Positions 45,319 to 56,856 are shown, counted from the stretch's first letter. The stretch is 64,000 nucleotides of DNA from Streptomyces diastaticus subsp. diastaticus (GCF_011170125.1 NZ_BLLN01000002.1:1025501-1089500); one strand, 5' to 3'. The notes: generated from the letters alone by a model not told the origin. A program made the numbers and translations.

Positions 45319-45326
45319 GCGGGCCG
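45304..45326 (+). terminator. hairpin over the ndh stop codon
   Basis: CGGCCCGC (45304-45311) pairs with GCGGGCCG (45319-45326) around a 7-base loop that contains the ndh stop codon. No T tract. Confidence 0.45.
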
Positions 45327-45461
45327 CCGGTGACCGGCCCGCCCCGCGACGGTGGCGGGTGCCGGGGCGTACGCGGCCGGGGGTGGACTCCTCCGGCCGC
45401 GCCGCTGTGTACTGGGCGGCCGGCGGCCGGACCCTCCGGCGCCGGCGAGGGGACGGGGCGC

Positions 45462-46196
45462 GTGGACACGACGACGGCGACGGCACTGGTCATCCAGAAC
45501 TTTCCGCGCGGCGGCCCCGGACGCTGGGCGCCCTGGCTGACGGCGGCCGGGGTCACCCCGGTGGTCGTCCGGGCGTACGAGGGCGAGCCGGTGCCCGAGC
45601 GGCTCGGCCACGCGGCCCTCCTCGTCCTCGGCGGCGGCTACCTCCCCGACGAGGACGACCGCGCTCCCTGGCTCGCTCCCACCCGGGCCCTCGCCCGGCA
45701 GGCCCTGGACGAGGGTGTCCCCTACTTCGGCATCTGCCTCGGCGGCCAGCTCCTGGCCCAGGTCGCCGGCGGCGAGGTGCGCGGGGAGCACGGCCGTCCC
45801 GAGTTCGGCTCGACCCGGCTGCGGCTGCGTCCCGAGACCGCCGGTGACCCGCTCTTCGACGCGCTGCCGCCGGGGCCCGCCGCGATCCAGAACCACGTCG
45901 ACGCCATCACCCGCCTGCCCGCGGGCGCCCACTGGCTGGCCGACAGCGAACACTGCCCCTACCAGGCGTTCCGGGTGGGGGAACGGGCGTGGGGCGTCCA
46001 GTTCCACCCCGAGGCCGAGCCGGACGGCATCCTCCGCTGGAACGAGGACCGGCTGCGACGGTACGGACACGAGCGCGGAGCCCTGCACCGGGCCGCCGCC
46101 GCGGACGACGCCGAGGCGGCGGCGGTGTGGGGCGAGGTGGCGGGGCGGTTCGGGGCGCTGGTACGCGGAGACGAGCGCGCCGAGCGCTGTGGCTGA
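45462..46196 (+). CDS. class I glutamine amidotransferase
   Basis: A 244-residue protein. The nucleophile is Cys92 in YFGICLGGQLLAQVAGG, and His/Glu are in WGVQFHPEAEPDG, completing the triad. The start GTG 45462 has GAGGGGA upstream. It resembles the stand-alone GuaA-N/YfeJ-like amidotransferases that release ammonia from glutamine or cleave gamma-glutamyl compounds. No synthetase partner is adjacent. The substrate is unknown. Confidence 0.88.
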   Translation: MDTTTATALVIQNFPRGGPGRWAPWLTAAGVTPVVVRAYEGEPVPERLGHAALLVLGGGYLPDEDDRAPWLAPTRALARQALDEGVPYFGICLGGQLLAQVAGGEVRGEHGRPEFGSTRLRLRPETAGDPLFDALPPGPAAIQNHVDAITRLPAGAHWLADSEHCPYQAFRVGERAWGVQFHPEAEPDGILRWNEDRLRRYGHERGALHRAAAADDAEAAAVWGEVAGRFGALVRGDERAERCG

Positions 46197-46307
46197 GCCG
46201 CCGCCGGCGGGCCGCCCCTTTCCGGTGGGCGCGTCCCCGGCCGTGCCCACGCCCTAGACTGGCCCCGCCGACCAGGCAGGGGGCCGACAGGGAGAGGGCG
46301 GGCGACA

Positions 46308-46664
46308 GTGGTGCAGGACGTCGGGTTCCAGGACCCCTCGGCCGAGGTGCTCGCCGCCGCGGCCACCACGTTCGGGCTCCTGTCGTCGGCCGCGCGGCTG
46401 CACATCGTCTGGGCGCTGGCCGAGGGCGAGAGCGACGTGAGCGGACTCGCCCTGCGGGTCGGCGGAGCGCTGCCCGCCGTCAGCCAGCACCTGACCAAGC
46501 TCAAGCTGGCCGGGCTGGTCCGCTCCCGGCGCGAGGGCCGCCGCCAGGTCTACTTCGTCGACGACCCGGACGTGGTCACCGTCGTCCAGTCGATGGTCGG
46601 CCGCCTCGCCGAGCAGGCGGCCGAGTCCGACCGGCCGCGGCGGCTGCGTGGAGCCGGTGGCTGA
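46308..46664 (+). CDS. ArsR-family regulator
   Basis: A 118-residue winged-helix protein: LLSSAARLHIVWALAEGESD, then LALRVGGALPAVSQHLTKLK (recognition helix) and RSRREGRRQVYFVDDPDVVT (wing). It has no Cys, and no His-rich alpha-5 site is visible, so a classical metal site is not seen. It overlaps the downstream P-type ATPase by 17 bases and probably represses that operon. A TAGACT -10-like box lies at 46255, 48 bases upstream. Confidence 0.9.
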   Translation: MVQDVGFQDPSAEVLAAAATTFGLLSSAARLHIVWALAEGESDVSGLALRVGGALPAVSQHLTKLKLAGLVRSRREGRRQVYFVDDPDVVTVVQSMVGRLAEQAAESDRPRRLRGAGG

Positions 46665-49275
46665 GCGGGCGGCCGCCTTCAGGGCGGCCGCACCCGTACC
46701 ACCCCGGCCCCCCGCCCACGAACCCCTCGCACCGCCGGACGCCGCCGGCCTCACCGCGCTCCAGCTGCTGCGCGCCCACGGCAGCGGCCCGCGCGGCCTC
46801 ACCGAGGACGAGGCGGCCCGGCGGCTCGCCCGGTACGGCGAGAACGCCCTCCCGGCACGCCGCCGCGTCACCCGGCGTCGCCGCCTGCTGCGGAGCCTGC
46901 GCGACCCCTTCACCACCGTGCTGCTCTGCCTCGGCGTGCTCTCCGCGGTGGTCGCCGCCTGGGGCACGGCGACCGTGATCCTCTCCCTGGTACTGGTGAG
47001 CTGTGTCCTGCGGGTCTCCGGCGAGCACCGGGCGGACCGTTCCGTCGCTCTGCTGCGGGCGCTGCTGCCGACCACGGCCACGGTGGTGCGCCGGGCGGAG
47101 GACGCGGCCGAGTCCCGGACGCGGGAGGTCCCGGTCGGCGAGGTGGTGCCCGGCGACGTGGTCCGGCTCGGCCCCGGCGACCTGGTCCCCGCCGACGTAC
47201 GGCTGCTGCGGGCGACCGGGCTCAGCGTGCACCAGCAGGCGCTGACCGGGGAGTCGGCGCCGGTCCCCAAGCACGCCGTGCAGGAGCCGGGCGAGTCGCC
47301 GCCGGGCCCGTTCGCCCCGCCGCACCTCTGTTTCCAGGGCAGCAGCGTCGCCTACGGCAGCGCCACCGCGCTGGTCACCGCGACCGGTGCGGCCACCCGG
47401 TTCGCCGCCGCGCACCGGGCGGGCGACCGGCGGCGGTTCACCGCCTTCGACCGGTCGGTGCACGGCATCTCCTGGACCCTGATCCGCTTCATGCTGCTCA
47501 CCCCGCCGCTGGTGCTGGTCGCCGGGGCGGCGCTTCACGGGCGCGGCCTGGAGACCCTGCCGTTCGCGGTGGCCGTCGCGGTCGGGCTGACCCCGGAGAT
47601 GCTGCCCGTGGTGGTGACGACGGCGCTGGCCCGCGGCGCCGCCCGGCTCGCCCGCGAGCACCGGGTCATCGTCACCCGGCTGCCCGCCCTGCACGACCTG
47701 GGCTCCGTCGACGTGCTCTGCCTCGACAAGACCGGCACCCTCACGCAGGACCGGCCCGTCGTCACCGGCGCCCTGGACGCCGAGGGCCGCGACGACCCGG
47801 AGGTCCTGCGGTGGGCCGCCGCCAACGCCTGGTGGACGCTGCACCTGGCGGACCTGCCGGTCCCGGACGCCCTGGACGAGGCGGTGCTGGAGGCGGCGCA
47901 GGAGATGGCCGACGGGCCGGAGGGCGTCGCCGCGCTCCCCTTCGACCCGGTCCGCCGCCTGTCCACCGCCGTCCTCCGCACCCCCGGCCGGCTCGGCCGC
48001 GACACCCTCGTCGTCAAGGGCGCCGTCGAGCAGGTCCTCGACCGGTGCGTCCTCGACGCCGAGGAGCGGGCCCGCCTCCTCGACCTGGCCGCCGCCGAGG
48101 CCGCCGCCGGCTCCCGGCTCCTCGCGGTGGCCGTCGCCGAGCGGCCCGCCCGGCACGGCGAGTGGTCCCACGCCGACGAGCGCGGGCTGACCTTCCGGGG
48201 CCTGGTCACCTTCGGTGACGCCCTCGCCCCGACCGCCGCCGACGCCCTCGCGGAACTGGCCGGGCGCGGTGTCGGCGTCAAGATCCTCACCGGGGACCAC
48301 CCGGGCACCGCCGCACAGGTCTGCCGTGCTCTCGGCCTGGACCCGGGCCGGGTGCTCACCGCCGACGAGGCCGACCGGCTCACCGACGCGGAACTCGGCC
48401 CGGCCGCCCGGCGCACGGCGGTCTTCGCGCGGTGCGGGCCCGAGCACAAGGCGCGGATCGTCACCGCGCTGCGCGCCACCGGGCACACCGTCGGGTTCCT
48501 CGGCGACGGCGTCAACGACCTGCCCGCCCTGCACGCCGCCGACGTCGGCCTGTGCCCGCGCGAGTCGGTGGACGCGGTGCGCGAGTGCGCCGACGTGGTC
48601 CTCGCCGAGAAGGACCTGGCCGCCGTCGACCGGGCGATCACCGCCGGACGCCACAGCGGCGGCAACATCGGCACCTACCTGCGCATCACCCTCTCCTCCA
48701 ACCTCGGCAACGTCTTCGCGATGCTCGCCACCGCCCTGCTGCTGCCCTTCCTGCCGATGCTCCCGGCGCAGGTCCTGGTGCAGAACCTCTGCTTCGACGC
48801 CGCCCAGCTCGCCTTCGCCTACGAACGCCCCTCGCGAGCCGTGCTGCGCCGCCCGACCCGGCTGCGCCCGCGCGGCTTCCTCCGCTTCATCACCGGCTTC
48901 GGCCTGATCAACGCCGCCGCAGACGTGGCGACCTTCGGCGTCCTGGCCCTCACCACGCACGGCGCGCACGCCTCGCAGGAGGCGTTCCACGCGGGCTGGT
49001 TCACCGAGAACCTGCTCACCCAGGCCCTGGTCATGGTCGTCCTGCGCGGCGGCCGGCACGCCGCCGAGGGCCGGACGGCGGGACCGGTCCACCGGGCCGC
49101 GCTCGGGCTGGCGGTCATCGGTGTCCTGCTGCCGCTCTCCCCGCTCGGCCCGCCGCTGGCGATGGGCACGCTGCCCCCGCTGTACTACGTCCTGCTCGCC
49201 ACCGTGCTGGCCCTGTACGCGGCGGTGCTGGTGGTGGCACGCGACCGGTACGGGCGGGCCGCCGACGCGGGCTGA
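46648..49275 (+). CDS. P-type cation ATPase, MgtA-like (P-IIIB)
   Basis: An 875-residue pump. Actuator: LTGESAPVP (TGES). Membrane helix 4: VAVGLTPEMLPVVVTTALAR, the motif of magnesium-importing MgtA. Phosphorylation site DKTGTLTQD with Asp360. Nucleotide site: VVKGAVEQVLDRC. Hinge: FLGDGVNDLPALHAADVGL. There is no N-terminal metal-binding domain or CPx motif. The most likely substrate is Mg2+, but the ArsR coupling is unusual for MgtA and other cations are possible. It starts at GTG 46648 within the arsR 3' end. Confidence 0.88.
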   Translation: MEPVAERAAAFRAAAPVPPRPPAHEPLAPPDAAGLTALQLLRAHGSGPRGLTEDEAARRLARYGENALPARRRVTRRRRLLRSLRDPFTTVLLCLGVLSAVVAAWGTATVILSLVLVSCVLRVSGEHRADRSVALLRALLPTTATVVRRAEDAAESRTREVPVGEVVPGDVVRLGPGDLVPADVRLLRATGLSVHQQALTGESAPVPKHAVQEPGESPPGPFAPPHLCFQGSSVAYGSATALVTATGAATRFAAAHRAGDRRRFTAFDRSVHGISWTLIRFMLLTPPLVLVAGAALHGRGLETLPFAVAVAVGLTPEMLPVVVTTALARGAARLAREHRVIVTRLPALHDLGSVDVLCLDKTGTLTQDRPVVTGALDAEGRDDPEVLRWAAANAWWTLHLADLPVPDALDEAVLEAAQEMADGPEGVAALPFDPVRRLSTAVLRTPGRLGRDTLVVKGAVEQVLDRCVLDAEERARLLDLAAAEAAAGSRLLAVAVAERPARHGEWSHADERGLTFRGLVTFGDALAPTAADALAELAGRGVGVKILTGDHPGTAAQVCRALGLDPGRVLTADEADRLTDAELGPAARRTAVFARCGPEHKARIVTALRATGHTVGFLGDGVNDLPALHAADVGLCPRESVDAVRECADVVLAEKDLAAVDRAITAGRHSGGNIGTYLRITLSSNLGNVFAMLATALLLPFLPMLPAQVLVQNLCFDAAQLAFAYERPSRAVLRRPTRLRPRGFLRFITGFGLINAAADVATFGVLALTTHGAHASQEAFHAGWFTENLLTQALVMVVLRGGRHAAEGRTAGPVHRAALGLAVIGVLLPLSPLGPPLAMGTLPPLYYVLLATVLALYAAVLVVARDRYGRAADAG

Positions 49276-49287
49276 GCCCCGGCCCGG

Positions 49288-50796
49288 TCAGCCGTAGCTC
49301 AGGTCGGAGCAGATGTCGTCGGCGGCGGAGCGGGAGTCCCGGCCGGCGTCCGACGGCTCTGCCGCCTCGTCGTCCTCGGGGGCGTCGGCGTACTCCTGGC
49401 CCACGGTGACGCGGATGCCCGGATCCGGGGAGGCGGCGAGTTCCGCGCCGGGGAAGAGGCGGGCGGCGGTGGCGGCCGCCTCGCGGTCGCCGGGGCCGTG
49501 GTGGACGACGGTGGCGGTGCGGCCCTGGTCCAGGTCGGTGGCGGTGCCGGTGACGGTGAAGCCGTGCGCGGTGAGGGCGTCGGCGGCGCGGGCGGCGAGG
49601 CCGGTGACGGTGGTGCCGTTGCGGACGGAGACCTGGATGCCGGTGCCGTCGACCTCGGCCGGTTCCGCCTTGCCGCCGCCCTTCTTCTTCTGGTCGCCGG
49701 AGGGCTCGTCGAGGGGCTCGTCGGCGCGCAGGGCGGCCCACAGGGCGTCGGCCTCGGGCTGGACGACGGCGACGCGTGCGCCCTCGTACCGCCAGGGGAC
49801 GGTGACGAAGCGGATGTCGTCCAGTTCGACGTCCTTGAGCGACATGGCGAAGGAGATGAGGCGGTCGGCCGAGCCGAGGCCGGGGTCGACGGTGAGGGAG
49901 CGGGTCGCCGCGTCGGCGAGCGGCAGCAGGCGGGTGGGGGTCAGCCCGTCCTCGCGCACCTTCTTCATCAGGGCGCCCACGAACGCCTGCTGCCGCTTGA
50001 TCCGCCCGATGTCGGAACCGTCGCCGACGCCGTACCGCAGCCGCACGTAGTCCAGCGCGGCCTGGCCCTGGACCTCCTGCACGCCTTTGCGGAAGACGCG
50101 CTCGCCCCGGGTGGGGCGGTTGGGGTCGAGATCGCGCTGGTAGACGTCGTCGGGCAGGCATATCCGCACCCCGCCCACCGCTTCGGTGAGGGCGGCGAAC
50201 CCCTGGAAGTCGACGACCACGGTGTGGTCGACCCGGAGGCCGGTCAGCTTCTCGACGGTGTTCTGGGTGCAGGCGGGGTTGCCCCCGGGGGTGTCGCCCA
50301 CGGAGAAGGCGGCGTTGAACATGGCCTGGTCGCGCGGCTCGGTCCAGGTGCCGTCGGGGAGTTTGCAGGCGGGTATCTCCACGAGCGTGTCCCGGGGTAT
50401 GGAGACGGCCACCGCGTGCTCCCCGTCGGCGTACACGTGGAGCAGGAAGGCGGTGTCGGAGCGGCCGACGTCCCCCTCGCCACCGCCCAGCGAGCTGTTC
50501 TCGCCCGAGCGCGAGTCGGAGCCGATGACCAGCACGTTCTGGCCGAGGGCGGCGGAGGAGGGGCGGTGGTCGGAGAGTCCGTCGGCACCGAACGTGTCGA
50601 TGTTGCCGTTCAGCCGCAGAAACGCCCAGCCGACGCCCGCCCCCACCAGCACGGCCAGCGACAGGCCGACGGCGAGCACGGTCCGCAGCGGCCGGCGGGG
50701 CCGGTCCCGGTGCCGTCGCCGGGAGCGCCCGCGCCCGCCTTCCCGGTGTCCGGCCGCCGGGCCGGGGCCGTCCGTCCGCCTGTCCGCCCGTGCCAT
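49288..50796 (-). CDS. LytR-CpsA-Psr (LCP) family cell-wall ligase with LytR_C domain
   Basis: A 502-residue protein: a basic cytoplasmic tail, one membrane helix ([20 protein letters not shown]) near residue 40, then the LCP domain. Its signatures are [50 protein letters not shown] and LDYVRLRYG...[11 protein letters not shown], which bind pyrophosphate lipids. The C-terminal LytR_C domain is [23 protein letters not shown] enzymes attach teichoic acids or other glycopolymers to peptidoglycan outside the cell. It is divergent from the TatA-type gene. Confidence 0.93.
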   Translation of the reverse strand: MARADRRTDGPGPAAGHREGGRGRSRRRHRDRPRRPLRTVLAVGLSLAVLVGAGVGWAFLRLNGNIDTFGADGLSDHRPSSAALGQNVLVIGSDSRSGENSSLGGGEGDVGRSDTAFLLHVYADGEHAVAVSIPRDTLVEIPACKLPDGTWTEPRDQAMFNAAFSVGDTPGGNPACTQNTVEKLTGLRVDHTVVVDFQGFAALTEAVGGVRICLPDDVYQRDLDPNRPTRGERVFRKGVQEVQGQAALDYVRLRYGVGDGSDIGRIKRQQAFVGALMKKVREDGLTPTRLLPLADAATRSLTVDPGLGSADRLISFAMSLKDVELDDIRFVTVPWRYEGARVAVVQPEADALWAALRADEPLDEPSGDQKKKGGGKAEPAEVDGTGIQVSVRNGTTVTGLAARAADALTAHGFTVTGTATDLDQGRTATVVHHGPGDREAAATAARLFPGAELAASPDPGIRVTVGQEYADAPEDDEAAEPSDAGRDSRSAADDICSDLSYG

Positions 50797-50829
50797 CCGC
50801 CGCCCTCACCGTCGTCCGCCGTTGTTATG

Positions 50830-50847
50830 GTTGCGCAATCTAGCAAC
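50830..50847. promoter_or_regulatory. GTTGC/GCAAC inverted repeat in the LCP-tatA promoter
   Basis: GTTGC (50830-50834) and GCAAC (50843-50847) are separated by 8 bases. The sequence also includes the palindrome TTGCGCAA (50831-50838). It is the only AT-rich patch in the 109-base gap between the divergent LCP and tatA genes, so it probably holds both promoters or an operator. Confidence 0.4.
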
Positions 50848-50905
50848 TGACGAGGCGGGGTCACCCCCGGGGGCCCGCGCCGCACGAGGAGAGGACGGGC
50901 CCGCC

Positions 50906-51217
50906 GTGTACGCCAACGCCCTGAAGCCCTGGCATCTGCTGATCGTGGCCCTGGTGGTCATCGTGCTCTTCGGCTCGAAGAGGCTCCCTGACGCCGCACG
51001 CGGACTGGGGCGCTCCCTGCGCATCCTGAAGAGCGAGGCGCGGGCGCTGAAGGAGGAGGACCGGGGAGCCGGTGAGCCGGCCTCCGCCTCCGGTGAGGCG
51101 GGTGCCGGGGTCGCGCCGGCCGGAAGCGGCCCGGTCGCCGACGCTCGGGCCGGGGAGGCGGCGGCCGGCCGGGGCAAGGGTGCCGAGGCCGAGCGGCCCG
51201 GTCCGCCCGCCGCCTGA
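50906..51217 (+). CDS. tatA: Sec-independent translocase protein, TatA/E type
   Basis: A 103-residue protein with GTG at 50906 and GAGGAGAGGA upstream. One N-terminal helix ([20 protein letters not shown]) with the conserved FG hinge, then the amphipathic helix [20 protein letters not shown] and an Ala/Gly/Glu-rich tail. This is the TatA pattern; TatB is longer and lacks FG-SKRLPD. Other tat genes are not in the window, so it may be a second TatA copy. Confidence 0.92.
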   Translation: MYANALKPWHLLIVALVVIVLFGSKRLPDAARGLGRSLRILKSEARALKEEDRGAGEPASASGEAGAGVAPAGSGPVADARAGEAAAGRGKGAEAERPGPPAA

Positions 51218-51264
51218 GCGCGCTGTCGGCGCCGGTGCGCCCGGTGCGTGCGCCGCCGCCGGGC

Positions 51265-51549
51265 TCACGGGCTGCCGGGGTCGTACCCGTACCGCAGGGG
51301 TGCGCGCTTCACCCCCCAGTCGCGCCGGTACACGTACACCTCGGCGACGCCGAACGCGCCGCCGCCCGGTCCCGGTTCCGCCGCGCACGGGCGCGTGACC
51401 TGGAGGATCGGTGGGCGCCCGGCGACGCGCAGGCGCAGTCCGGTGGCGGGGCCGCCGTCCAGTACGGCGAGTTCGGCCTCGGTGGGGTGCGGGTCGGCGG
51501 GGGCGGCCGGACCGTTCGGGGTCGTCGCATCGTCCATGCCGCCCAGCAT
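51265..51549 (-). CDS. small hypothetical protein
   Basis: A 94-residue protein (ATG 51549, or ATG 51537 giving 90). The core reads LRLRVAGRPPILQVTRPCAA and FGVAEVYVYRRDWGVKRAPL, a compact beta-rich look, ending YGYDPGSP. No family recognised. A palindromic ACTTACGCAAGT lies 9 bases upstream of the first start. Transcribed alone or with the phosphotransferase gene 33 bases upstream. Confidence 0.6.
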   Translation of the reverse strand: MLGGMDDATTPNGPAAPADPHPTEAELAVLDGGPATGLRLRVAGRPPILQVTRPCAAEPGPGGGAFGVAEVYVYRRDWGVKRAPLRYGYDPGSP

Positions 51550-51557
51550 AGTTCTCT

Positions 51558-51569
51558 ACTTACGCAAGT
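51558..51569 (-). promoter_or_regulatory. near-palindromic ACTTACGCAAGT operator candidate
   Basis: 10 of 12 positions are symmetric, in the form CTTGCGTAAG on the minus strand, a layout typical of MarR- and HxlR-type sites. It sits between the phosphotransferase stop and the start of the small hypothetical gene. Confidence 0.35.
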
Positions 51570-51581
51570 GTTGAAGGCAGT

Positions 51582-52421
51582 TCACGTCCGCCCCGCGGCG
51601 TCCCGGACCCGGGCGAGCCACTCCCGGCCCAGCCGCGTGCCGTCGGGGAACCGGTCCTCCCGGTCCCAGCGCCACACCGCGACGATCGCCGACACGAGGA
51701 GCCGGCACCGGCGCAGCAACTCCTGGTCGGCGCCCGGGTAGTGGGCTCCGGCCGCCTCGGGCGTGTGCGCCAGGTCGAACTCGACCGGGCCCCGGCAGCA
51801 GGTCTCCAGGTCGATGAAGAGCGGGCCCCGCGCGGTGGCGAGCACGTTGCCCGGGTGCGGCTCGCCGTGCAGCAACTGCTCGGGGGCGCCGCGCGCGGTG
51901 ATCCACTCCGCCGTGGCGCCCAGGGTCTCCTGGAGCAGCGCCCGGTCCTCCGGGGCGAGGGCGGGGGTGCGGTCGTGGTCGGCCAGGAGGTGCTGCGCCC
52001 GCGCGACCCGCTCGGTGAACCGGGGCGCCGGTACGTCCAGTTCCCGCATCCCGGCGTGCAGCACGGCCAGTGCCCGGGCGAGGTCGGCGGGCGGGACGCC
52101 GCCCGGCGCCACCGGCGGGTAGTAGGTCCACAGGGTGACGACGAAGCCGTCCCGCTCGTGGACGTCCGGCGCCACCCGGGGGTCGAGCGTGCCGACCGGG
52201 CAGCCCGCCGCGGTGAGCCGCCGGGCGAGTCCGACCTCGAACCGCGCGACCTGGTCGGCCACGGGAGCCACCCGGGCCAGGGTGTCGGCGGGCAGCAGCC
52301 GCAGGGTGAGCTTGTTGGAGTCGTGCAGCACGGCCGCCTCCTCGGCGGGCAGACCGAGCGAGGCGGCGACCTCTCTGGCCGCGACGACCGCGCGGTGGAC
52401 CTCGGGCTCACGCATCGGCAC
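51582..52421 (-). CDS. aminoglycoside phosphotransferase-family kinase
   Basis: A 279-residue protein with the APH/choline-kinase fold: VLHDSNKLTLRLLPADTLAR (ATP-binding strand, Lys replaced by Arg), the catalytic LLHGEPHPGNVLATARGPLF and the metal-site FIDLETCCRGPVEFDLAH. The brenner motif has HGEPHPGN instead of HGDLHPGN, so the base is Glu. It phosphorylates a hydroxyl on an unknown small molecule. GTG 52421 follows GGAGGGG by 5 bases; ATG 52415 is the alternative. Confidence 0.85.
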   Translation of the reverse strand: MPMREPEVHRAVVAAREVAASLGLPAEEAAVLHDSNKLTLRLLPADTLARVAPVADQVARFEVGLARRLTAAGCPVGTLDPRVAPDVHERDGFVVTLWTYYPPVAPGGVPPADLARALAVLHAGMRELDVPAPRFTERVARAQHLLADHDRTPALAPEDRALLQETLGATAEWITARGAPEQLLHGEPHPGNVLATARGPLFIDLETCCRGPVEFDLAHTPEAAGAHYPGADQELLRRCRLLVSAIVAVWRWDREDRFPDGTRLGREWLARVRDAAGRT

Positions 52422-52526
52422 CGACCCCTCCTCCTCGCGCGGGCCCGGCCGCTCCGGGCACGCGACCCGCGTACCGTACCGAGCCACCGGGCCCGCCCGC
52501 TCCTCAATTCCGCGCCGCCCGCGGCC

Positions 52527-54224
<1,698 letters not shown>

Positions 54225-54369
54225 TGCTGCCTCCTGGGGTGGGCCGGGCGGACCGGGTCCCCCCATGACAGGGCGCGGCGTGAGGCCCGGCCAGAGGACG
54301 CGCCGCGAAATCTCGGATACGAGACGGCGGCTGGAGCCCGCGGGGCGCGCCCGGGCCGGCCCGGGGCGG

Positions 54370-54879
54370 TCAGCCGGCCTCGGCCCACCACCCGGGGGAC
54401 ACACTGAGCGTCCACAGCTCGCCCGCCTCCCGCCGGGCGTCCTCGTCCGCGCGGACGAAGATCCGCGCCCCGGACTCGGGCACCCGGTGGCGGTGGAAGC
54501 CCTCCGTCGTGCCGGCCGCGTCCGGTTCGTGCGCGACCGTGCAGCCGAGGCGGGCGATGGCGCCGGCCAGCTCCCCGAAGCGCGTCGAGGCGGCGAAGTC
54601 CCCGTACGCCTCGCGCAGGGGCGCCGGGACGTGCGAGGCGGTGTCCCACCGCAGGCGGTCCGCCCGCACGCTCACCCCGACGCACGGCCAGGCGCCGCCC
54701 TCCTCCTGGAACGTCAGCTCCACGAGTCCGTGGTCCCGGCGCAGCAGGCCCGCCTCCTCGACGTCGAGGAAGTCGCCGCCCAGGGCGGCCTCCCACTCGG
54801 CGGGCCGGGCGCCGACGCCCACCCCCAGCACCTGGCCACGGGTGGCGACACGGGCGTAGAAGTCCAGGCCGGACAGCAT
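54370..54879 (-). CDS. hypothetical protein
   Basis: A 169-residue protein starting [40 protein letters not shown] and a Trp-containing [14 protein letters not shown] suggest the small alpha/beta fold seen in SMI1/immunity-type proteins of Streptomyces. No catalytic motif is recognised. The gene lies just upstream (146 bases) of hutU on the same strand. The function is unknown. Confidence 0.6.
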   Translation of the reverse strand: MLSGLDFYARVATRGQVLGVGVGARPAEWEAALGGDFLDVEEAGLLRRDHGLVELTFQEEGGAWPCVGVSVRADRLRWDTASHVPAPLREAYGDFAASTRFGELAGAIARLGCTVAHEPDAAGTTEGFHRHRVPESGARIFVRADEDARREAGELWTLSVSPGWWAEAG

Positions 54880-55200
54880 CGTCTCTCCATCGTCTCGATC
54901 AGGCGCGGTGGGGCTGCGACAAGCCTCGCAGAACCGGACGGCGCCGGGAGCACCCGCGTACGCGCTGAACATGCTGTCGTCCGCGAAGAGGGGGATACTG
55001 ACGCGACGGAAGGGGGCATTCCGGTGGTGTCTCCGTGTGGTGCCGCCCGGGGCTCGCCGCCGGGCGACGGCTCCCGGCCGTACGGCCGGGCGGCGTCCCC
55101 CTCGCGGGGCCGCCCGCCGGGTGCGACGCGGGCCCGCCCCACCGCCGGTGGCGGCCCGGCCGTCGCCCGTTCGGTGGTGCCGCCAGGGAAGGAGGGAGCG
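54880..55200. other. 321-base divergent gap
   Basis: It separates the hypothetical gene (minus) from the SpoIIE-type phosphatase (plus). GAAGGAGG sits just before the phosphatase GTG. Repeated GGCCG/CGGCC runs form GC-rich hairpins near 55070-55090. No gene is seen. Confidence 0.4.
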
Positions 55201-56856
55201 GTGTCCGACAGTGACCGGCTCCTCAGGCGGTACCAGGCGCTGCTGGGCGCCGTGCCGCAGACGGTCTGGGTGCTGTCGCCCGACGGCGTCGTCACCACGC
55301 TGGTCGACGGCGGGGTGCAGGAGAAGCTGTGGCACCCGGCCGGCGGCGGCTCGTGGACCGACGCGATCCACCCCAAGGACCGGGACTGGTTCGAGCGCGA
55401 GTGGCGCAGGGGCGCCCGGCTGCGTACGCCCGTGGACGCCATCGTGCGGCTGCGGGTGGAGGGCGACCCCTCCCGCCACCGGCACGTACGCGTCGTCGCC
55501 GCACCCGTGCAGGAGCCCGGCGGGCGACTGGAATGGGTCGGCAGCGTCGCCGACGCGGAGGAGCACTGGCGCACCCGGACGCGGGAGAAGCTGCTGGCCC
55601 GCATGGCCCCGGTGCCGGCCGCCCGTGACCTCAGCGAGGCCTTCATGACGACCGCGGCGGCCGTCGTCCCCGAACTCGCCGACGCGGTCGCCATCTTCCT
55701 CGTCCCGCACGAGAAGGAGACCGACTTCTGGAGTACGGGCAGCGCCTCGGCGGCGTCCTCGATCGAGCGCGTCGACCTCGCCCCCGGCCTGCCCTCCCTG
55801 GCCCCCCTGGAGCCGGACTTCCTGCTGGGGCCGGTCGCGCGACGGGCGATGCGCGAGCAGCGGGCACGGCTGCTGACCTTCCCTTCGGGGCGGCCCCCCG
55901 AGACGGGCATCTCACCCGCCTCCAGCCGGTGGCTGCGGGAGGCCGGGGCGACGAGTGTGGCCCTGCTGCCCGTCGTGGTGGCCGGGCGGACGGTCGCGCT
56001 GGCCACCACGGCGACCTGCCGGGGCAACCCGCCCGCGGACGAGGGCGATCTCGGGCTGTTGCAGGACGTTTTCCAGCAGATGAGCGGGCCCCTGCGGCGG
56101 ACGATGGAGTTGCAGAGCGCCCGTGACACGGCCCTCACGCTCCAGCAGTCCTTCCTCGCCGCCCCGCCGCTCGTCGACGGCCTCGTCAGCACGGCGCTCT
56201 ACCACCCGGCCGACTCGGACGCGGAGGTCGGCGGGGACTGGTACGACGCCGTCAAGCTCTCGGACGGCGCACTCGCCCTGACCATCGGCGACATCGCGGG
56301 CCACGACGTGGACGCGGCCACCACCATGGGGCGCGTCAACAGCATGTTGCGCGCCCTCGCCTACGACAGCGGCCCGGCCGTCAGCCCCGCCCTCACCCTG
56401 GACCGCCTCGACCGGGTCGTGCAGGCGCTCGACAGTCCGTCGATGATCACGGCGGTCCACGCGATCCTGCGCCGGGAGACGGAGCACCTCTGGCGCGTCA
56501 CCCTGTCCAACGCCGGCCACCCCCCGCCCCTGCTGATCCCCGCCGGGCAGCCGGCCCGGTACCTGCACAACCCGGCGGGCGCGGACCCGCCGCTCTGCGT
56601 CGCCGACGGCCTTCCCCGCTCCGACCAGGAGACGGAGCTGCGGGAGGGCGACGTCATGGTGTTCTACACCGACGGGCTGGTGGAGACCCCGGGCACCGAC
56701 ATCGGTCACAACCTCCGGCGCCTGCGCGAACGGACCGACGAACTGGCCGGCCGGGGGGCCTCCCTGCCCGCCCTGGTCCGCGGACTGCTGCCGCCGGTGC
56801 AGAATCGCCTGGACGACATCGCCGTCATCGCGCTGCAAGCACGGGCGGACCGGTGA
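55201..56856 (+). CDS. PAS-GAF-PP2C (SpoIIE-type) protein phosphatase
   Basis: A 551-residue signalling protein. Residues 5-120 look like a PAS fold (LLGAVPQTVWVLSPDGVVTT, IHPKDRDWFEREWRRG). Residues about 130-300 are a GAF domain. Residues about 320-545 form the PP2C catalytic domain: DAEVGGDWYDAVKLSDGALA, LTIGDIAGHDVDAATTMGRV, LSNAGHPPPLLI, MVFYTDGLVETPG and DDIAVIALQA with the metal-binding Asp residues. It dephosphorylates anti-anti-sigma factors and so switches sigma factors. GTG 55201 has AAGGAGGG upstream. Confidence 0.93.
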   Translation: MSDSDRLLRRYQALLGAVPQTVWVLSPDGVVTTLVDGGVQEKLWHPAGGGSWTDAIHPKDRDWFEREWRRGARLRTPVDAIVRLRVEGDPSRHRHVRVVAAPVQEPGGRLEWVGSVADAEEHWRTRTREKLLARMAPVPAARDLSEAFMTTAAAVVPELADAVAIFLVPHEKETDFWSTGSASAASSIERVDLAPGLPSLAPLEPDFLLGPVARRAMREQRARLLTFPSGRPPETGISPASSRWLREAGATSVALLPVVVAGRTVALATTATCRGNPPADEGDLGLLQDVFQQMSGPLRRTMELQSARDTALTLQQSFLAAPPLVDGLVSTALYHPADSDAEVGGDWYDAVKLSDGALALTIGDIAGHDVDAATTMGRVNSMLRALAYDSGPAVSPALTLDRLDRVVQALDSPSMITAVHAILRRETEHLWRVTLSNAGHPPPLLIPAGQPARYLHNPAGADPPLCVADGLPRSDQETELREGDVMVFYTDGLVETPGTDIGHNLRRLRERTDELAGRGASLPALVRGLLPPVQNRLDDIAVIALQARADR

